Program-made: the position numbers and the translations under genes | Notes under the pieces: generated by a model | The model's database searches: none | What the model was told of the DNA's origin: nothing | Seen by the model: only the letters and a program-made list of their open reading frames with translations | Assembly: GCA_965223465.1 (NCBI GenBank) | Contig: OZ245025.1 | Coordinates: forward strand, 558,001 to 622,000 | Direction: 5' to 3' | From: JAAELZ01 sp965223465 | GTDB lineage: Bacteria > Pseudomonadota > Gammaproteobacteria > Arenicellales > Poriferihabitantaceae | DNA: 64,000 nt | In this document: positions 35,461 to 45,009 of the stretch, one piece after another | How positions within the stretch are numbered: position 1 is the stretch's first letter | Layout: each line of letters opens with the position of its first letter

Positions 35461-36540
35461 TCATGCGCCCGAAAGCGATTGTAGATGCGCTAGCGCATCT
35501 TGCGCTAAACGTTGCGTTAGTTCGCCAGCGCTCATTTCTCGTCCCAGGCTCGCTGCTTGACCAGACCAGAGAGCCGTAAAATCTGTCAGCCCTTGAGCCT
35601 CAGCGCGCGCTTTTATTGGGGCAAGCGCACCCCCCGCGGTGGGGAACGCCGGCGCTTCTTCTGAAATAGGTCCAATTTCACGCATAATGCGATTCATGAG
35701 TCCGCGTGCTGGTCGACCCGAAAAAATATTGGTCAACGCGGTTTGATCATCACGCGCAGCAAGCAAAGCGGATCGGTACAATGGGGTAATCAACGATTCT
35801 GGAGTAAATAGGTAGGCGGTACCGATTAGCACGCCAGCTGCGCCCAATGCAAAGGCAGCCGCGATACCCCGCCCATCTGTGATCCCGCCCGCCGCGATGA
35901 CGGGTACTTTAACCGCATCGACAACTTGAGGTACCAGAGCAATCGTGCCGGCTTGCGTTGAAATACTATCGTTTAGAAACATCCCGCGATGACCGCCTGC
36001 CTCGTACCCTTGCGCAATAATGGCGTCGCAACCTTTGGATTCGAGCCATATAGCTTCTTGCACCGTGGTGGCTGAACTCAGGACGAGCGCTCCGGTGGCT
36101 TTAACGCTTTCTAGTAGCGTTTGTTGTGGTAAGCCAAAATGGAAACTGACGATTTCAGGGCGAGTCTCTTCGACCAGTGCGCACATCGCATCATCAAATG
36201 GGGCACGTTTAACGACGGTAGTAGGTTCAGAATCGTTAACCCCCAGCTCAGTATAATAGGGGGTGAGCTTTCTTAGCCACCTAGCTTCCCGAGTTTGATC
36301 TGGTGTGGGGGTAGCGTGGCAGAAAAAATTGAGGTTTAATGGTTTATCTGTATCAGCCCGAATCGCTGCAATCTCGGAGCGTATTTCGTTGGACTCTAAC
36401 ATCGCGCAGGGAAGTGCACCCACCCCGCCAGCTTCACAAACCGCGATAGCCATTTGTGACCCATTCGCGCCGGCCATGGGCGCTTGTAAAATGGGTAACT
36501 CGCACCCGATTAAATCTGTAAGTTTGTTGGTGGGCCACAT
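35461..36540 (-). CDS. nitronate monooxygenase-like flavoprotein
   Basis: 359 residues with a TIM-barrel FMN fold. PILQAPMAGANGS at the start, the catalytic-His block QGYEAGGHRGMF, and the phosphate-binding AAGGITDGRGIAAA with ALGAAGVLIGTAYL identify the NMO/2-nitropropane dioxygenase family. It oxidises alkyl nitronates in characterised members; enoyl-ACP reductase FabK is a relative but the HRG active site favours NMO. Monocistronic, divergent from the TRAP operon. Confidence 0.88.
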   Translation of the reverse strand: MWPTNKLTDLIGCELPILQAPMAGANGSQMAIAVCEAGGVGALPCAMLESNEIRSEIAAIRADTDKPLNLNFFCHATPTPDQTREARWLRKLTPYYTELGVNDSEPTTVVKRAPFDDAMCALVEETRPEIVSFHFGLPQQTLLESVKATGALVLSSATTVQEAIWLESKGCDAIIAQGYEAGGHRGMFLNDSISTQAGTIALVPQVVDAVKVPVIAAGGITDGRGIAAAFALGAAGVLIGTAYLFTPESLITPLYRSALLAARDDQTALTNIFSGRPARGLMNRIMREIGPISEEAPAFPTAGGALAPIKARAEAQGLTDFTALWSGQAASLGREMSAGELTQRLAQDALAHLQSLSGA

Positions 36541-36620
36541 ATTTTTGCATCAACTAGCAGAAGAGAGTGCAAATTATTTTACCTAACAAAACTAGTACTT
36601 ATATTATTATATGCGTTAAA

Positions 36621-36647
36621 GTTGGGTGCCGGATCATTTGACCCAAC
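36621..36647. promoter_or_regulatory. inverted repeat ahead of the TRAP operon
   Basis: GTTGGGT (36621-36627) and its complement ACCCAAC (36641-36647) are separated by 13 bases, 55 bp upstream of the dctP-like start. It could be an operator or a short hairpin in the leader. Confidence 0.3.
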
Positions 36648-36701
36648 GTGTCTTTAACTACCAGAAACAAAATAATGAACCCAATACCACCTAATCGAAC
36701 T

Positions 36702-37706
36702 ATGAAAAAACCATTTTCAAACCTCATCATATCAATCATTGTGTTGGCTTTTTCCGCCGAAGCCATGGCCGTTGAGTGGAATGTATCACTCTGGGGCAAA
36801 CGCCGTGCTTTTACTGAACATGTCGAAAAACTAGCTGAGTTGGTTTCGCAAAAGACCAATGGCGAATTTACCCTTAATATTTCTTATGGCGGATTATCCA
36901 AAAATAAGGAGAATTTAGATGGTATCTCTATCGGTGCGTTTGAAATGGCGCAATTTTGCGCCGGCTATCATCGCGATAAAAACCCCTCCATTACCGTTTT
37001 GGAGCTGCCCTTTTTAGGGGTCTCCAGCTTGGAAGAAGAGCGCAAAATCAGCGAAGCGGTTTACCAGCACCCAGCAGCGGTAGAAGACCTTGCACGCTGG
37101 AACGCCACACTGCTCATGCCATCGCCCCTTCCGCAATACAATATTGTTGGTGTGGGTGATGCCCCGAAAACGCTGTTTGACTATAAAGGTTTGACCGTGC
37201 GTGCAACCGGCGGAATTGGTAGCGCGTTGGCCGCGATTGAGGCTGTCCCTACCTCCATGTCGGCATCAGAAGTCCGCCAGGCGTTAGATAGCGGTGTGGT
37301 GAAGGCTGTCGCCTTTGCACCACATGCGCACATGTCATTTGGAACCATTGAAACCGCAAAGTGGTGGACAACCAACCTGAACCCCGGAACCGTAAACTGC
37401 CCAGTGGTGGTGAATACCGATGCGTTGAACAGCCTAAGTGATGCGCACAAAGAAGCCCTGTTAGGGTCGGTTGGTGAGGCATTGGATCACTATATTGCAT
37501 TTTATAACGAAAAAACCATGCAAGCATGGGGCCCCGCGCTCGAGGAGAAGGGTATAGAATCCATCAGTTATAGCGACGATGAAATTGCCGCGTTTAAAGA
37601 CACGGTCGCTGGACCAGTCGCAGAAGCGTGGATCAAAGACAACGCAGCTAAAGGATTACCGGCACAAGCGTTGTATGACCTTGTTACCGGAATGATTGGC
37701 CAGTAG
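36702..37706 (+). CDS. TRAP transporter substrate-binding protein
   Basis: 334 residues of the DctP family. The open frame begins at a GTG at 36648, but the ATG at 36702 gives a clean signal peptide (MKKPFSNLIISIIVLAFSAEAMA), so I prefer it. Binding-fold elements are WGKRRAFTEHVEKLAELV, GAFEMAQFCAGYH and the GLTVRATGGIG segment. The carboxylate-binding arginine is the R in VRATGG. The ligand is probably an organic acid, but is not identifiable. It is the first gene of a dctP-dctQ-dctM operon and a strong hairpin follows it. Confidence 0.9.
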   Translation: MKKPFSNLIISIIVLAFSAEAMAVEWNVSLWGKRRAFTEHVEKLAELVSQKTNGEFTLNISYGGLSKNKENLDGISIGAFEMAQFCAGYHRDKNPSITVLELPFLGVSSLEEERKISEAVYQHPAAVEDLARWNATLLMPSPLPQYNIVGVGDAPKTLFDYKGLTVRATGGIGSALAAIEAVPTSMSASEVRQALDSGVVKAVAFAPHAHMSFGTIETAKWWTTNLNPGTVNCPVVVNTDALNSLSDAHKEALLGSVGEALDHYIAFYNEKTMQAWGPALEEKGIESISYSDDEIAAFKDTVAGPVAEAWIKDNAAKGLPAQALYDLVTGMIGQ

Positions 37707-37715
37707 CTTTTGTTA

Positions 37716-37744
37716 CTGCCCCAAGGGGTTAACGCTTGGGGCAG
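37716..37744 (+). terminator. intercistronic hairpin between TRAP binding-protein and membrane genes
   Basis: A perfect 10-bp, GC-rich stem (CTGCCCCAAG / CTTGGGGCAG) with a 9-base loop starts 10 bp after the stop. No T-run follows. It probably protects the upstream mRNA and lowers expression of the membrane genes relative to the binding protein. Confidence 0.65.
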
Positions 37745-37763
37745 CGTGCTTTGAAACATAGTT

Positions 37764-38408
37764 GTGGCTGGCAAATCGAGTGTTTTATCTGATAACAGTG
37801 CATTAAGTCGCCTGGATCAGCAGTTATACAAATTCGAAAGCCTGCTCGCATTGATCAGCGGGCTGGCAGTATTTTCGCTGATGATTTTGGCGGTAATTTC
37901 GGTCGGTGGTCGTAACTTTTTGGGCCAACCACTGCCTGGTTACGTAGATTGGATAGAGCAGCTCATGCCCTTGATCGCTTTTATGGGAATTGCCTACACC
38001 CAACGTGACGGTGGGCATATTCGTATGGATATTGTGGTTGGCCGCTTAACGGGCCGCGTACTATGGGCGGTAGAGTTCATCACCATTTTGCTGGTGTTAA
38101 TTCTGATGTTACTGCTGGTGTGGGGTTCCTGGGCACATTTTGAGCGCAGCTTTGATTTCAATGCGCCGTTGTGGAGCCGGGATAGCTCTATGGATATTGC
38201 ACTGCCTTTATGGCCCGCAAAGTTGCTGGCACCGGTGGCGTTTAGCGTGTTGTGTGTGCGCCTGGTGCTGCAATTGGCCGCCTATGCGCGTGCTTTTAAT
38301 GAAAATGCACGTGAGCCGGTTGCGGTGCCCTTGATTGAAGATGTCGCCACCCAGGCTGCGAAAGAAGCAAATAGTGTTTCGGGTGCTGAAAGGGGTGACA
38401 TAACGTAG
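37764..38408 (+). CDS. TRAP transporter small permease (DctQ)
   Basis: 214 residues with four hydrophobic segments and the DctQ motif RNFLGQPLPGYVDWIEQLMPLIAFMG followed by RDGGHIRMDI. It starts at GTG 37764; no clear ribosome site is seen, so the start is less certain. It pairs with DctM in the membrane. It ends 8 bp before dctM. Confidence 0.9.
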   Translation: MAGKSSVLSDNSALSRLDQQLYKFESLLALISGLAVFSLMILAVISVGGRNFLGQPLPGYVDWIEQLMPLIAFMGIAYTQRDGGHIRMDIVVGRLTGRVLWAVEFITILLVLILMLLLVWGSWAHFERSFDFNAPLWSRDSSMDIALPLWPAKLLAPVAFSVLCVRLVLQLAAYARAFNENAREPVAVPLIEDVATQAAKEANSVSGAERGDIT

Positions 38409-38416
38409 CGCTGGCC

Positions 38417-39820
38417 ATGGAACCGATTGAAATTGGCGTCTATGTCTCAATTGGCCTGTTGGTCATGGTGGTGCTGGGTATGCGTGTTGCCTTTGCAGCG
38501 GCGATGGCAGGTATGGTGGGTTTAATCTGGATATTCTGGGCGAAAAAAGACTACGATTTTTCACAACTTGGCTGGGCGATTACCGTCGCGGCTAAAACTG
38601 GCGGGCAGGTACCTCATTCCAAGGTTGCTTTTCAGGCCTTGTCATTGATTCCGACGTTCATTCTGATCGGTTATATGGCTTATTATGCAGGGCTTACCAA
38701 GTCGTTATTTGAGGCGGCCAAACGCTGGATCGCATGGCTGCCTGGGGGTCTGGCGGTATCAACCGTATTCGCGACGGCAGGTTTTGCCGCGGTTTCGGGC
38801 GCATCCATCGCGACCTCTGCAGTGTTTGCACGCATTGCCATTCCAGAGATGCTTGCCATTGGTTACGACAAACGTTTTGCCGCTGGTGTTGTGGCGGCAG
38901 GCGGTACGCTAGCATCCCTGATTCCGCCTTCTGCCATACTGGTCATTTATGCGATTATTGTCGAGCAGGATGTGGGCAAATTGTTGCTCGCCGGTTTTAT
39001 ACCGGGCATGTTTTCTGCCGTGATATATGCGAGCCTGATCATTGGAATTGCGCTGATCTTTAAATCGGTAGGCCCACCCGTTACCGGATTTACCTGGAAG
39101 GAGCGTTTGGTCTCTTTGCCGCCTGCTTTGCCCATATTCGCCGTGGTTGCGGTCATTATTTTATTTGTCTACAACCCATTTGGAGGTGATGCCTGGGGCA
39201 CACCCACCGAAGGCGGCGCGATCGGCGCGTTTATCGTTTTTTGTATGGCGCTGTTCAACGGTATGCGCTGGCAGCAGCTGCGCGATTCCTTACTGGAGAC
39301 CGCCAAGCTCACGGTGATGATTTTTACCATCATCTGGGGCGTGTTGATTTATGTACGCTTTTTGGGTTTTGCTAACCTGCCCGACGCATTTTCCAATTGG
39401 ATTACCAGCCTGGAACAGGGCCCAATGCTCACCCTGGTATTCATTCTACTGGCTTACGCAGTACTGGGCATGTTTATGGACGCGATTGGCATGTTATTGT
39501 TGACGCTACCGGTAGTGTATCCCGCAGTGATGGCTTTAAACGGGGGTGAGGCGGTGTCTGCTGCGGAAAGCACCTTTGGTATGTCTGGCCCAATGTGTGC
39601 AATCTGGTTTGGGATATTGGTGGTCAAAATGGCGGAATTTTGTCTGATCACACCCCCGATAGGCTTAAATTGTTTCGTGGTTGCCGGGGTTCGTGATGAT
39701 CTTACCGTCCAAGACGTGTTCAAAGGCGTGACCCCATTTTTTATCGCTGATGCCATTACCATTGCGCTGTTGGTTGCTTTCCCGGCGATCGTGCTGTGGT
39801 TACCCAGCGCAGCGGGATAA
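38417..39820 (+). CDS. TRAP transporter large permease (DctM)
   Basis: 467 residues, about twelve hydrophobic segments, typical length. Family segments include VPHSKVAFQALSLIPTFILIGYMAYYAG, FAAVSGASIATSAVFARIAIPEM and GGTLASLIPPSAILVIYAII. It uses the sodium gradient to import the ligand delivered by the binding protein. Last gene of the operon. Confidence 0.93.
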   Translation: MEPIEIGVYVSIGLLVMVVLGMRVAFAAAMAGMVGLIWIFWAKKDYDFSQLGWAITVAAKTGGQVPHSKVAFQALSLIPTFILIGYMAYYAGLTKSLFEAAKRWIAWLPGGLAVSTVFATAGFAAVSGASIATSAVFARIAIPEMLAIGYDKRFAAGVVAAGGTLASLIPPSAILVIYAIIVEQDVGKLLLAGFIPGMFSAVIYASLIIGIALIFKSVGPPVTGFTWKERLVSLPPALPIFAVVAVIILFVYNPFGGDAWGTPTEGGAIGAFIVFCMALFNGMRWQQLRDSLLETAKLTVMIFTIIWGVLIYVRFLGFANLPDAFSNWITSLEQGPMLTLVFILLAYAVLGMFMDAIGMLLLTLPVVYPAVMALNGGEAVSAAESTFGMSGPMCAIWFGILVVKMAEFCLITPPIGLNCFVVAGVRDDLTVQDVFKGVTPFFIADAITIALLVAFPAIVLWLPSAAG

Positions 39821-39899
39821 GTCGGCCTTGGAACGCTGGCCGTATAGAGCGGTTTTTATGTACAAGGCGTAAACGTTCGCATTTTAGGCACTTGATTAC

Positions 39900-41357
39900 T
39901 TACTTTCGTTGCCAGGCATGAAAGCGTTTTAGCCATTTAAGCTGCCAAGGTTTGGTGGTCGCTTTTTTCCATTTACCCGCAGCAAATTTGACTGCTTCCA
40001 TGCGTGTTGGGTAGATATGAATGGTCGACAGTATTTTGTTTAAACCCAGTTTGTGACGCATCGCAAATACAAATTCCGCAATCAAATCTCCCGCGTGTTG
40101 ACCAACGATGGTTACCCCCAAGATTTTATCGCTACCCAGCGGGGTGAGTACCTCAATATAGCCTTCATCTTCACCTTCTGCGATTGCTCTGTCTAGATCA
40201 TCCAGGGGATAGCGCGTGGTGTCAAACGCGATATTTTGGTCTTCTGCCTCCTGCTTGTTCAAACCGACGCGCGCGACTTCCGGGTCGGTGAAAGTTGCCC
40301 AGGGAATTACGCGGTAATCGACTTTAAATTTTTTAAACCGGCCAAACAAGGCATTGACGCTGGCAAACCAGGCCTGGTGTGACGCGGTATGGGTAAATTG
40401 GTAGGGCCCGGCAATGTCACCGCAGGCGTACAATGATGGATAACCCGCCTGCAGATAGTCGTTGACTTCGATGGTCCTGGTTTTACTGATAGGGATATCC
40501 AATTCCCGCAGGCCAAAACCTTCCAGGCGCGCCGCGCGGCCGACTGCGACCAGGAGCTCGTCAAATACAATGTTGACAGTTTCACCCTGATGATCGCACA
40601 CCAGGGTTTTGACGCCATTGGCATTTTTAATTTCCACTGCTTTATGGTTGCATAATACGCGCACGCCTTCTTGCTCAAAGCGTTTTTGTATATAAGTGGA
40701 GACTTCTTCATCTTCACGAATCATGATCCGAGGCAGCATTTCCACCTGAGTTACCTCGCTGCCAAGGCGCGCAAAACTTTGCGCCAGTTCGCAGCCAATA
40801 GGCCCACCACCCAGAATGGCAAGCTTTTTAGGTTGCTTTGTCAATGCCCATAAATTATCTGAGGTCAGCGGTGTGATGCTGTCCATGCCCTTGATGGGTG
40901 GGATAAAAGGCTCGGCACCGGCGGCAATAATGATGTTGTTTGCCGTCAAGGTTTTACCGTTTACCTCAACACTATACGGGCTCACCAGTCGGGCTGCGCC
41001 CTGAATGACTTCAACACCCAGCTGGGAATAGCGCTCGATAGAATCATGCGGTTCGATTTTTTCGATGACTTTATGTACGCGTTGCATTACATCATCAAAA
41101 TCAAACTCGACATGGGCAGATTTCATGCCATATTTTTTTGCTTGATTGATTTGATGGATGTACTTGGCTGCACGAATCAGCGCCTTGGAAGGTACGCAGC
41201 CAGTATTCAGACAATCGCCGCCCATTTTGTGCTTTTCAATCAGGATCACCCTGGCTTGGACGGCTGCCGCAATATAGGCGCTGACCAGCCCGGCACTACC
41301 GGCGCCGATGACAATCAGATTTGCGTCGTACGAGCTTGGCTTAGGATAGTTTTTCAT
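39900..41357 (-). CDS. flavin disulfide-reductase family oxidoreductase (MerA/Lpd-like, function unknown)
   Basis: About 485 residues. FAD site LIVIGAGSAGLVSAYIAA, redox-active pair in GGDCLNTGCVPSKAL, NAD site ILGGGPIGCELAQSFARLG and a C-terminal HIYPT dimer motif are visible. It lacks the NmerA domain and the C-terminal vicinal cysteines of mercuric reductase (end is KWLKRFHAWQRK), so it is not MerA. The open frame runs up to 41387; the ATG at 41357 matches the family start and shortens the overlap with the upstream TVP38 gene to 17 bases. Confidence 0.87.
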   Translation of the reverse strand: MKNYPKPSSYDANLIVIGAGSAGLVSAYIAAAVQARVILIEKHKMGGDCLNTGCVPSKALIRAAKYIHQINQAKKYGMKSAHVEFDFDDVMQRVHKVIEKIEPHDSIERYSQLGVEVIQGAARLVSPYSVEVNGKTLTANNIIIAAGAEPFIPPIKGMDSITPLTSDNLWALTKQPKKLAILGGGPIGCELAQSFARLGSEVTQVEMLPRIMIREDEEVSTYIQKRFEQEGVRVLCNHKAVEIKNANGVKTLVCDHQGETVNIVFDELLVAVGRAARLEGFGLRELDIPISKTRTIEVNDYLQAGYPSLYACGDIAGPYQFTHTASHQAWFASVNALFGRFKKFKVDYRVIPWATFTDPEVARVGLNKQEAEDQNIAFDTTRYPLDDLDRAIAEGEDEGYIEVLTPLGSDKILGVTIVGQHAGDLIAEFVFAMRHKLGLNKILSTIHIYPTRMEAVKFAAGKWKKATTKPWQLKWLKRFHAWQRK

Positions 41358-42033
41358 GACGATTGGATTTGAAATAGGCGAGTACATGGCGGGCTATAAA
41401 AGGAAAAATGGCGAGTAACACGAAAGAGCCAAGAATGGCGGGAGACAATATGCCTTCCAGCGATTCCAACTTGGAAAGCTGCGTGCCGGCGTTAACATAC
41501 ACCACCGTGCCGGCAAGCATACCTGCCCAGCTAACCAGCGCATAGACGCTGGTCTTGATCGGGGTCAACCCCATCAGCAAATTGATCATGAAGAATGGAA
41601 AGACCGGTACCAAGCGCAGCGAGAACAGATAAAAAGGGCCGTCTTTATCCAAATTCGCCTCAATCGCACTGAGCTTGTCACCGAATTTTTGGCGTACAGC
41701 ATCTTTAAAAAAGTAACGAGACATCAAGAAGGCCAATGTGGCACCGATGGTTGAAGATATGGAAACCCATATGGTGCCGTAGAGCAAGCCAAAAATTGCA
41801 CCCGCCGCAAGCGTGAATATGGCTGCACCGGGAATGGAGAGCGCGGTAGCAATGATATACAAACCGCAAAAGAGCAACACCGTGAAAACCGGGTGCGCCT
41901 GCCGATAACTTTCGATATCTGCTTGTTTGGATTTAAGCCCCTCCAGTGTGAGTAAGCCCTCCGGCAGCCACCAGATGATTATCGCGATGACCACAAGCAG
42001 ACAGATAAGCAGGGTTATTTTGGTTTTTGACAC
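41341..42033 (-). CDS. TVP38/TMEM64 (DedA-superfamily) membrane protein
   Basis: 230 residues with about five to six hydrophobic segments. The core LSIPGAAIFTLAAGAIFGLLYG and a second re-entrant-type half FFMINLLMGLTPIKTSVYALVSWAGM are characteristic. Family members are proposed lipid scramblases or proton-linked transporters. It is translationally coupled to the flavin oxidoreductase gene, a pairing seen in other bacteria whose meaning is not known. Confidence 0.88.
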   Translation of the reverse strand: MSKTKITLLICLLVVIAIIIWWLPEGLLTLEGLKSKQADIESYRQAHPVFTVLLFCGLYIIATALSIPGAAIFTLAAGAIFGLLYGTIWVSISSTIGATLAFLMSRYFFKDAVRQKFGDKLSAIEANLDKDGPFYLFSLRLVPVFPFFMINLLMGLTPIKTSVYALVSWAGMLAGTVVYVNAGTQLSKLESLEGILSPAILGSFVLLAIFPFIARHVLAYFKSNRHEKLS

Positions 42034-42294
42034 AGTGGGTACCTAATCAGTTGATTTGTCGCTTTGATAACGATACTACAGTTTAGTTTTATCAAAGCGA
42101 TAAATATTTTCTAAACATTCTGGCACTTGCAGTTAAACTCGTAAGCAAATCGGGTTCATATTCATTGGATATACAATAGTTTAGGTGAGGAGTATGCGGC
42201 ATATAAATGACGAGGCCAATCTAATTCGTGTTAAATCAAGTCGGAAGCACCAAGGCTATTTAGGCGAAACGTACACATATTTTACCGGTTTGAT

Positions 42295-42924
42295 ATGACT
42301 GCTGGCAGACGACGTAAAGCGAAATCCAAGGCATGGCTGGCGCGCCAGAATAATGACCCGTACGTGCAAAGGGCGCGAAAGCACGGTTATCGAGCGCGGG
42401 CTGCGTATAAATTGGAAGAAATTGATCTAAAACATCGTCTCATAAAGCCTGGCCAGCGAATTATTGACCTAGGGGCCGCGCCCGGCAGTTGGAGCCAGTA
42501 TGTTATACATAAAGTGGGCACGCAGGGCCAATTGATTATGGTTGATTTACTGGAGTTTAATGAAATTGAGCATGCGCATAAAATCCAGGGAGATTTTATG
42601 GAACCGGAAACCTTAAAAAACATCCAATCTATAACAAACGATCAGCAATTTGATCTTGTTTTGTCGGATATGGCCCCCAATATTTCTGGTATCGCTTTAC
42701 AAGATCAAGCAAGATACGAACATTTGTTGCAAAGTGTGCTGACATTTTGTCAAACAAACCTTAGACCGGGAGGTAATTTGCTCACCAAGTTTTTTGAGGG
42801 ACAAAGCGCGCATTTGATCCGCCAGCACATGAAACAACAATTTGTGCGCTTGAAAACGATTAAACCAGATGCTTCAAGAACACATTCTAAAGAATTGTAT
42901 TTATTGGCTTTAAATCGAAAATAA
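42295..42924 (+). CDS. rlmE: 23S rRNA (uridine-2'-O)-methyltransferase RlmE
   Basis: 209 residues, family length (E. coli 209). SAM-binding IIDLGAAPGSWSQYV, catalytic K-D-K-E elements including YKLEEID, LVLSDMAPNISG, and FFEGQ are visible. It methylates U2552 in the A-loop of the large subunit. As in other Gammaproteobacteria, ftsH follows. Confidence 0.96.
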   Translation: MTAGRRRKAKSKAWLARQNNDPYVQRARKHGYRARAAYKLEEIDLKHRLIKPGQRIIDLGAAPGSWSQYVIHKVGTQGQLIMVDLLEFNEIEHAHKIQGDFMEPETLKNIQSITNDQQFDLVLSDMAPNISGIALQDQARYEHLLQSVLTFCQTNLRPGGNLLTKFFEGQSAHLIRQHMKQQFVRLKTIKPDASRTHSKELYLLALNRK

Positions 42925-43033
42925 GTTCATTTATCTAGGTTTTAAATGGTTCTATGTTTGAGTACTACAGAACGCGCACAGCTGATAATAGGGTGAATGT
43001 CCGGTAAATTGATCAGGTATTGAGAAAAGAGCT

Positions 43034-43042
43034 TGTTATAAT
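43034..43042 (+). promoter_or_regulatory. extended -10 promoter for ftsH
   Basis: TGTTATAAT (TG at 43034-43035, TATAAT at 43037-43042) lies 33 bp upstream of the ftsH start. A consensus -35 at standard spacing is absent, as expected for an extended -10 promoter. Confidence 0.5.
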
Positions 43043-43075
43043 GAAACCATATTTCGTCATTTTGAGGGTATTCCG

Positions 43076-44998
43076 TTGCCACCATTTCTAAAAAATATTG
43101 TACTTTGGCTAGTCATTGCCATGGTGTTGATGTCTGTTTTTAATAGCTTCTCTCCGCAGGGCATGAATGCCAGCAATGAAATTGATTACACCGCGTTCCT
43201 CAATGAAGTTAGCGCCGGCAATGTGGAAAGTGTAGAAATTACCGATAATAAAATAAAAGGAGTCAGCAAAGATGGGCAGCAGTTTATCACCATGTCGCCG
43301 GGTGACCCTGAACTCGTCAACCAGCTTTATAAATATGACGTGCGCATTAAAGCTAAACCCGACGAAGGCCCTGGTCTGCTGGCACAGATATTGTTCAATT
43401 TCGGGCCTTTCCTACTGTTGATTGGTGTATGGCTTTACATTATGCGACAGATGCAAGGTGGGGGCGGTAAAGGGGCGATGAGTTTTGGTAAAAGTAAGGC
43501 TCAATTGCTAACAGAAGATAAGAACAATATCACTTTTGAAGATGTGGCCGGAATCGACGAAGCGGAAGAAGAAGTAGAAGAAATCGTTGAGTTCTTAAAA
43601 GATCCATCCAAATTTCACAAGCTTGGCGGGCGTTTGCCCCGTGGCGTATTGATGACGGGTAGCCCAGGTACGGGGAAAACCTTGCTGGCAAAAGCAATTG
43701 CAGGGGAAGCAAAAGTTCCGTTCTATACCATCTCGGGCTCTGATTTTGTCGAAATGTTTGTCGGCGTGGGTGCATCACGGGTACGTGATATGTTCACCCA
43801 GGCAAAGAAAAACGCGCCGTGCATCATTTTCATTGATGAGATTGATGCGGTTGGACGGCAACGTGGTGCCGGACTGGGTGGTGGGCATGATGAACGTGAG
43901 CAAACGCTAAACCAGTTATTGGTAGAGATGGATGGTTTTGAGGGGGGTGAAGGCGTGATTATTATTGCCGCCACCAACCGGCCTGATGTGCTGGATCCAG
44001 CCTTACTGCGTCCGGGTCGATTTGATCGTCAGGTAGTGGTGCCATTGCCAGATATTTTAGGACGTGAGGCGATACTAAAGGTACACATGCGCAAAGTGCC
44101 ATTAGCAGACGATTTTGATCCTAAAACGATTGCGCGTGGCACGCCCGGATTTTCAGGCGCTGATCTGGCCAATTTAATCAATGAGGCGGCGCTGTTTGCG
44201 GCCAAAGATGGGAGTAAACGCGTCACCATGGCACATTTCGAAAAGGCCAAAGATAAAGTGATGATGGGGGTTGAGCGTCGTTCGATGGTAATGCCTGAAG
44301 AGGAGCGCAAAAATACCGCATATCACGAATCTGGTCATACCGTGGTGGCGAAGGTACTGAAAGAAAATACCGATCCGGTACATAAAGTAACCATCATCCC
44401 ACGAGGTCGGGCGCTGGGCGTGACCATGCAGCTACCCGAAGAAGATCGTTATAGCCATAACCGTGAATATTTACTTGCGCGAATAGCGGTGCTCATGGGC
44501 GGGCGTATCGCAGAAGAAGTATTTATGGATCAAATGACTACAGGTGCCTCCAACGATTTTGAAGTGGCCACCGATCTGGCGCAGAAAATGGTTTCCAAAT
44601 GGGGGATGAGCGATAAATTGGGTCCGCGTGTGTACGGTGATTCAGAAAGTGAAGTATTTCTAGGCCGCGATATGACGTCACATAAAAATCTCAGCCCTGC
44701 GGTGCAGGAAGAGGTCGATGCAGAAGTCACACGGATTATTGATGAGCAATATAGCCGGGCGCGAAAGATAATCGAAGACGACCGCGATAAACTGGAAGTG
44801 ATGGCGCAGGCCTTGCTCGAGTGGGAGACTTTGGACGCGGATCAAATAGACGATATCATGGCAGGCAAACCGCCCAAATCACCCGAAGAAATCCAGAAAT
44901 CGAAAGGTAAGCCTACTGGTAAATCAAAAGCAGATAAGCCAAGCGCTGACTCGACTGAAGACGACTCTGATTTGCCTGATCCCAATCAAACTGTATAA
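43076..44998 (+). CDS. ftsH: ATP-dependent zinc metalloprotease FtsH
   Basis: 640 residues. Two membrane segments (about 5-22 and 103-122) flank a periplasmic domain; then the AAA domain with Walker A GSPGTGKT and the pore FVEMFVGVG, SRH block, and zinc protease site H417-E-x-x-H421 (YHESGH). It degrades misfolded membrane proteins and regulators such as LpxC. The start is TTG with GAGGG upstream, and no ATG matches. The acidic, lysine-rich tail is typical. Confidence 0.97.
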   Translation: MPPFLKNIVLWLVIAMVLMSVFNSFSPQGMNASNEIDYTAFLNEVSAGNVESVEITDNKIKGVSKDGQQFITMSPGDPELVNQLYKYDVRIKAKPDEGPGLLAQILFNFGPFLLLIGVWLYIMRQMQGGGGKGAMSFGKSKAQLLTEDKNNITFEDVAGIDEAEEEVEEIVEFLKDPSKFHKLGGRLPRGVLMTGSPGTGKTLLAKAIAGEAKVPFYTISGSDFVEMFVGVGASRVRDMFTQAKKNAPCIIFIDEIDAVGRQRGAGLGGGHDEREQTLNQLLVEMDGFEGGEGVIIIAATNRPDVLDPALLRPGRFDRQVVVPLPDILGREAILKVHMRKVPLADDFDPKTIARGTPGFSGADLANLINEAALFAAKDGSKRVTMAHFEKAKDKVMMGVERRSMVMPEEERKNTAYHESGHTVVAKVLKENTDPVHKVTIIPRGRALGVTMQLPEEDRYSHNREYLLARIAVLMGGRIAEEVFMDQMTTGASNDFEVATDLAQKMVSKWGMSDKLGPRVYGDSESEVFLGRDMTSHKNLSPAVQEEVDAEVTRIIDEQYSRARKIIEDDRDKLEVMAQALLEWETLDADQIDDIMAGKPPKSPEEIQKSKGKPTGKSKADKPSADSTEDDSDLPDPNQTV

Positions 44999-45009
44999 AC
45001 ACTGAAACC

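Noticed and set aside
39900..41357. Mercuric reductase
   Set aside because: No NmerA domain and no C-terminal vicinal cysteines; only the general disulfide-reductase fold is present.
42120..42140. Sigma-54-like TGGCAC with TTGCA
   Set aside because: The two elements are directly adjacent instead of five bases apart, so it cannot serve as a -24/-12 promoter.
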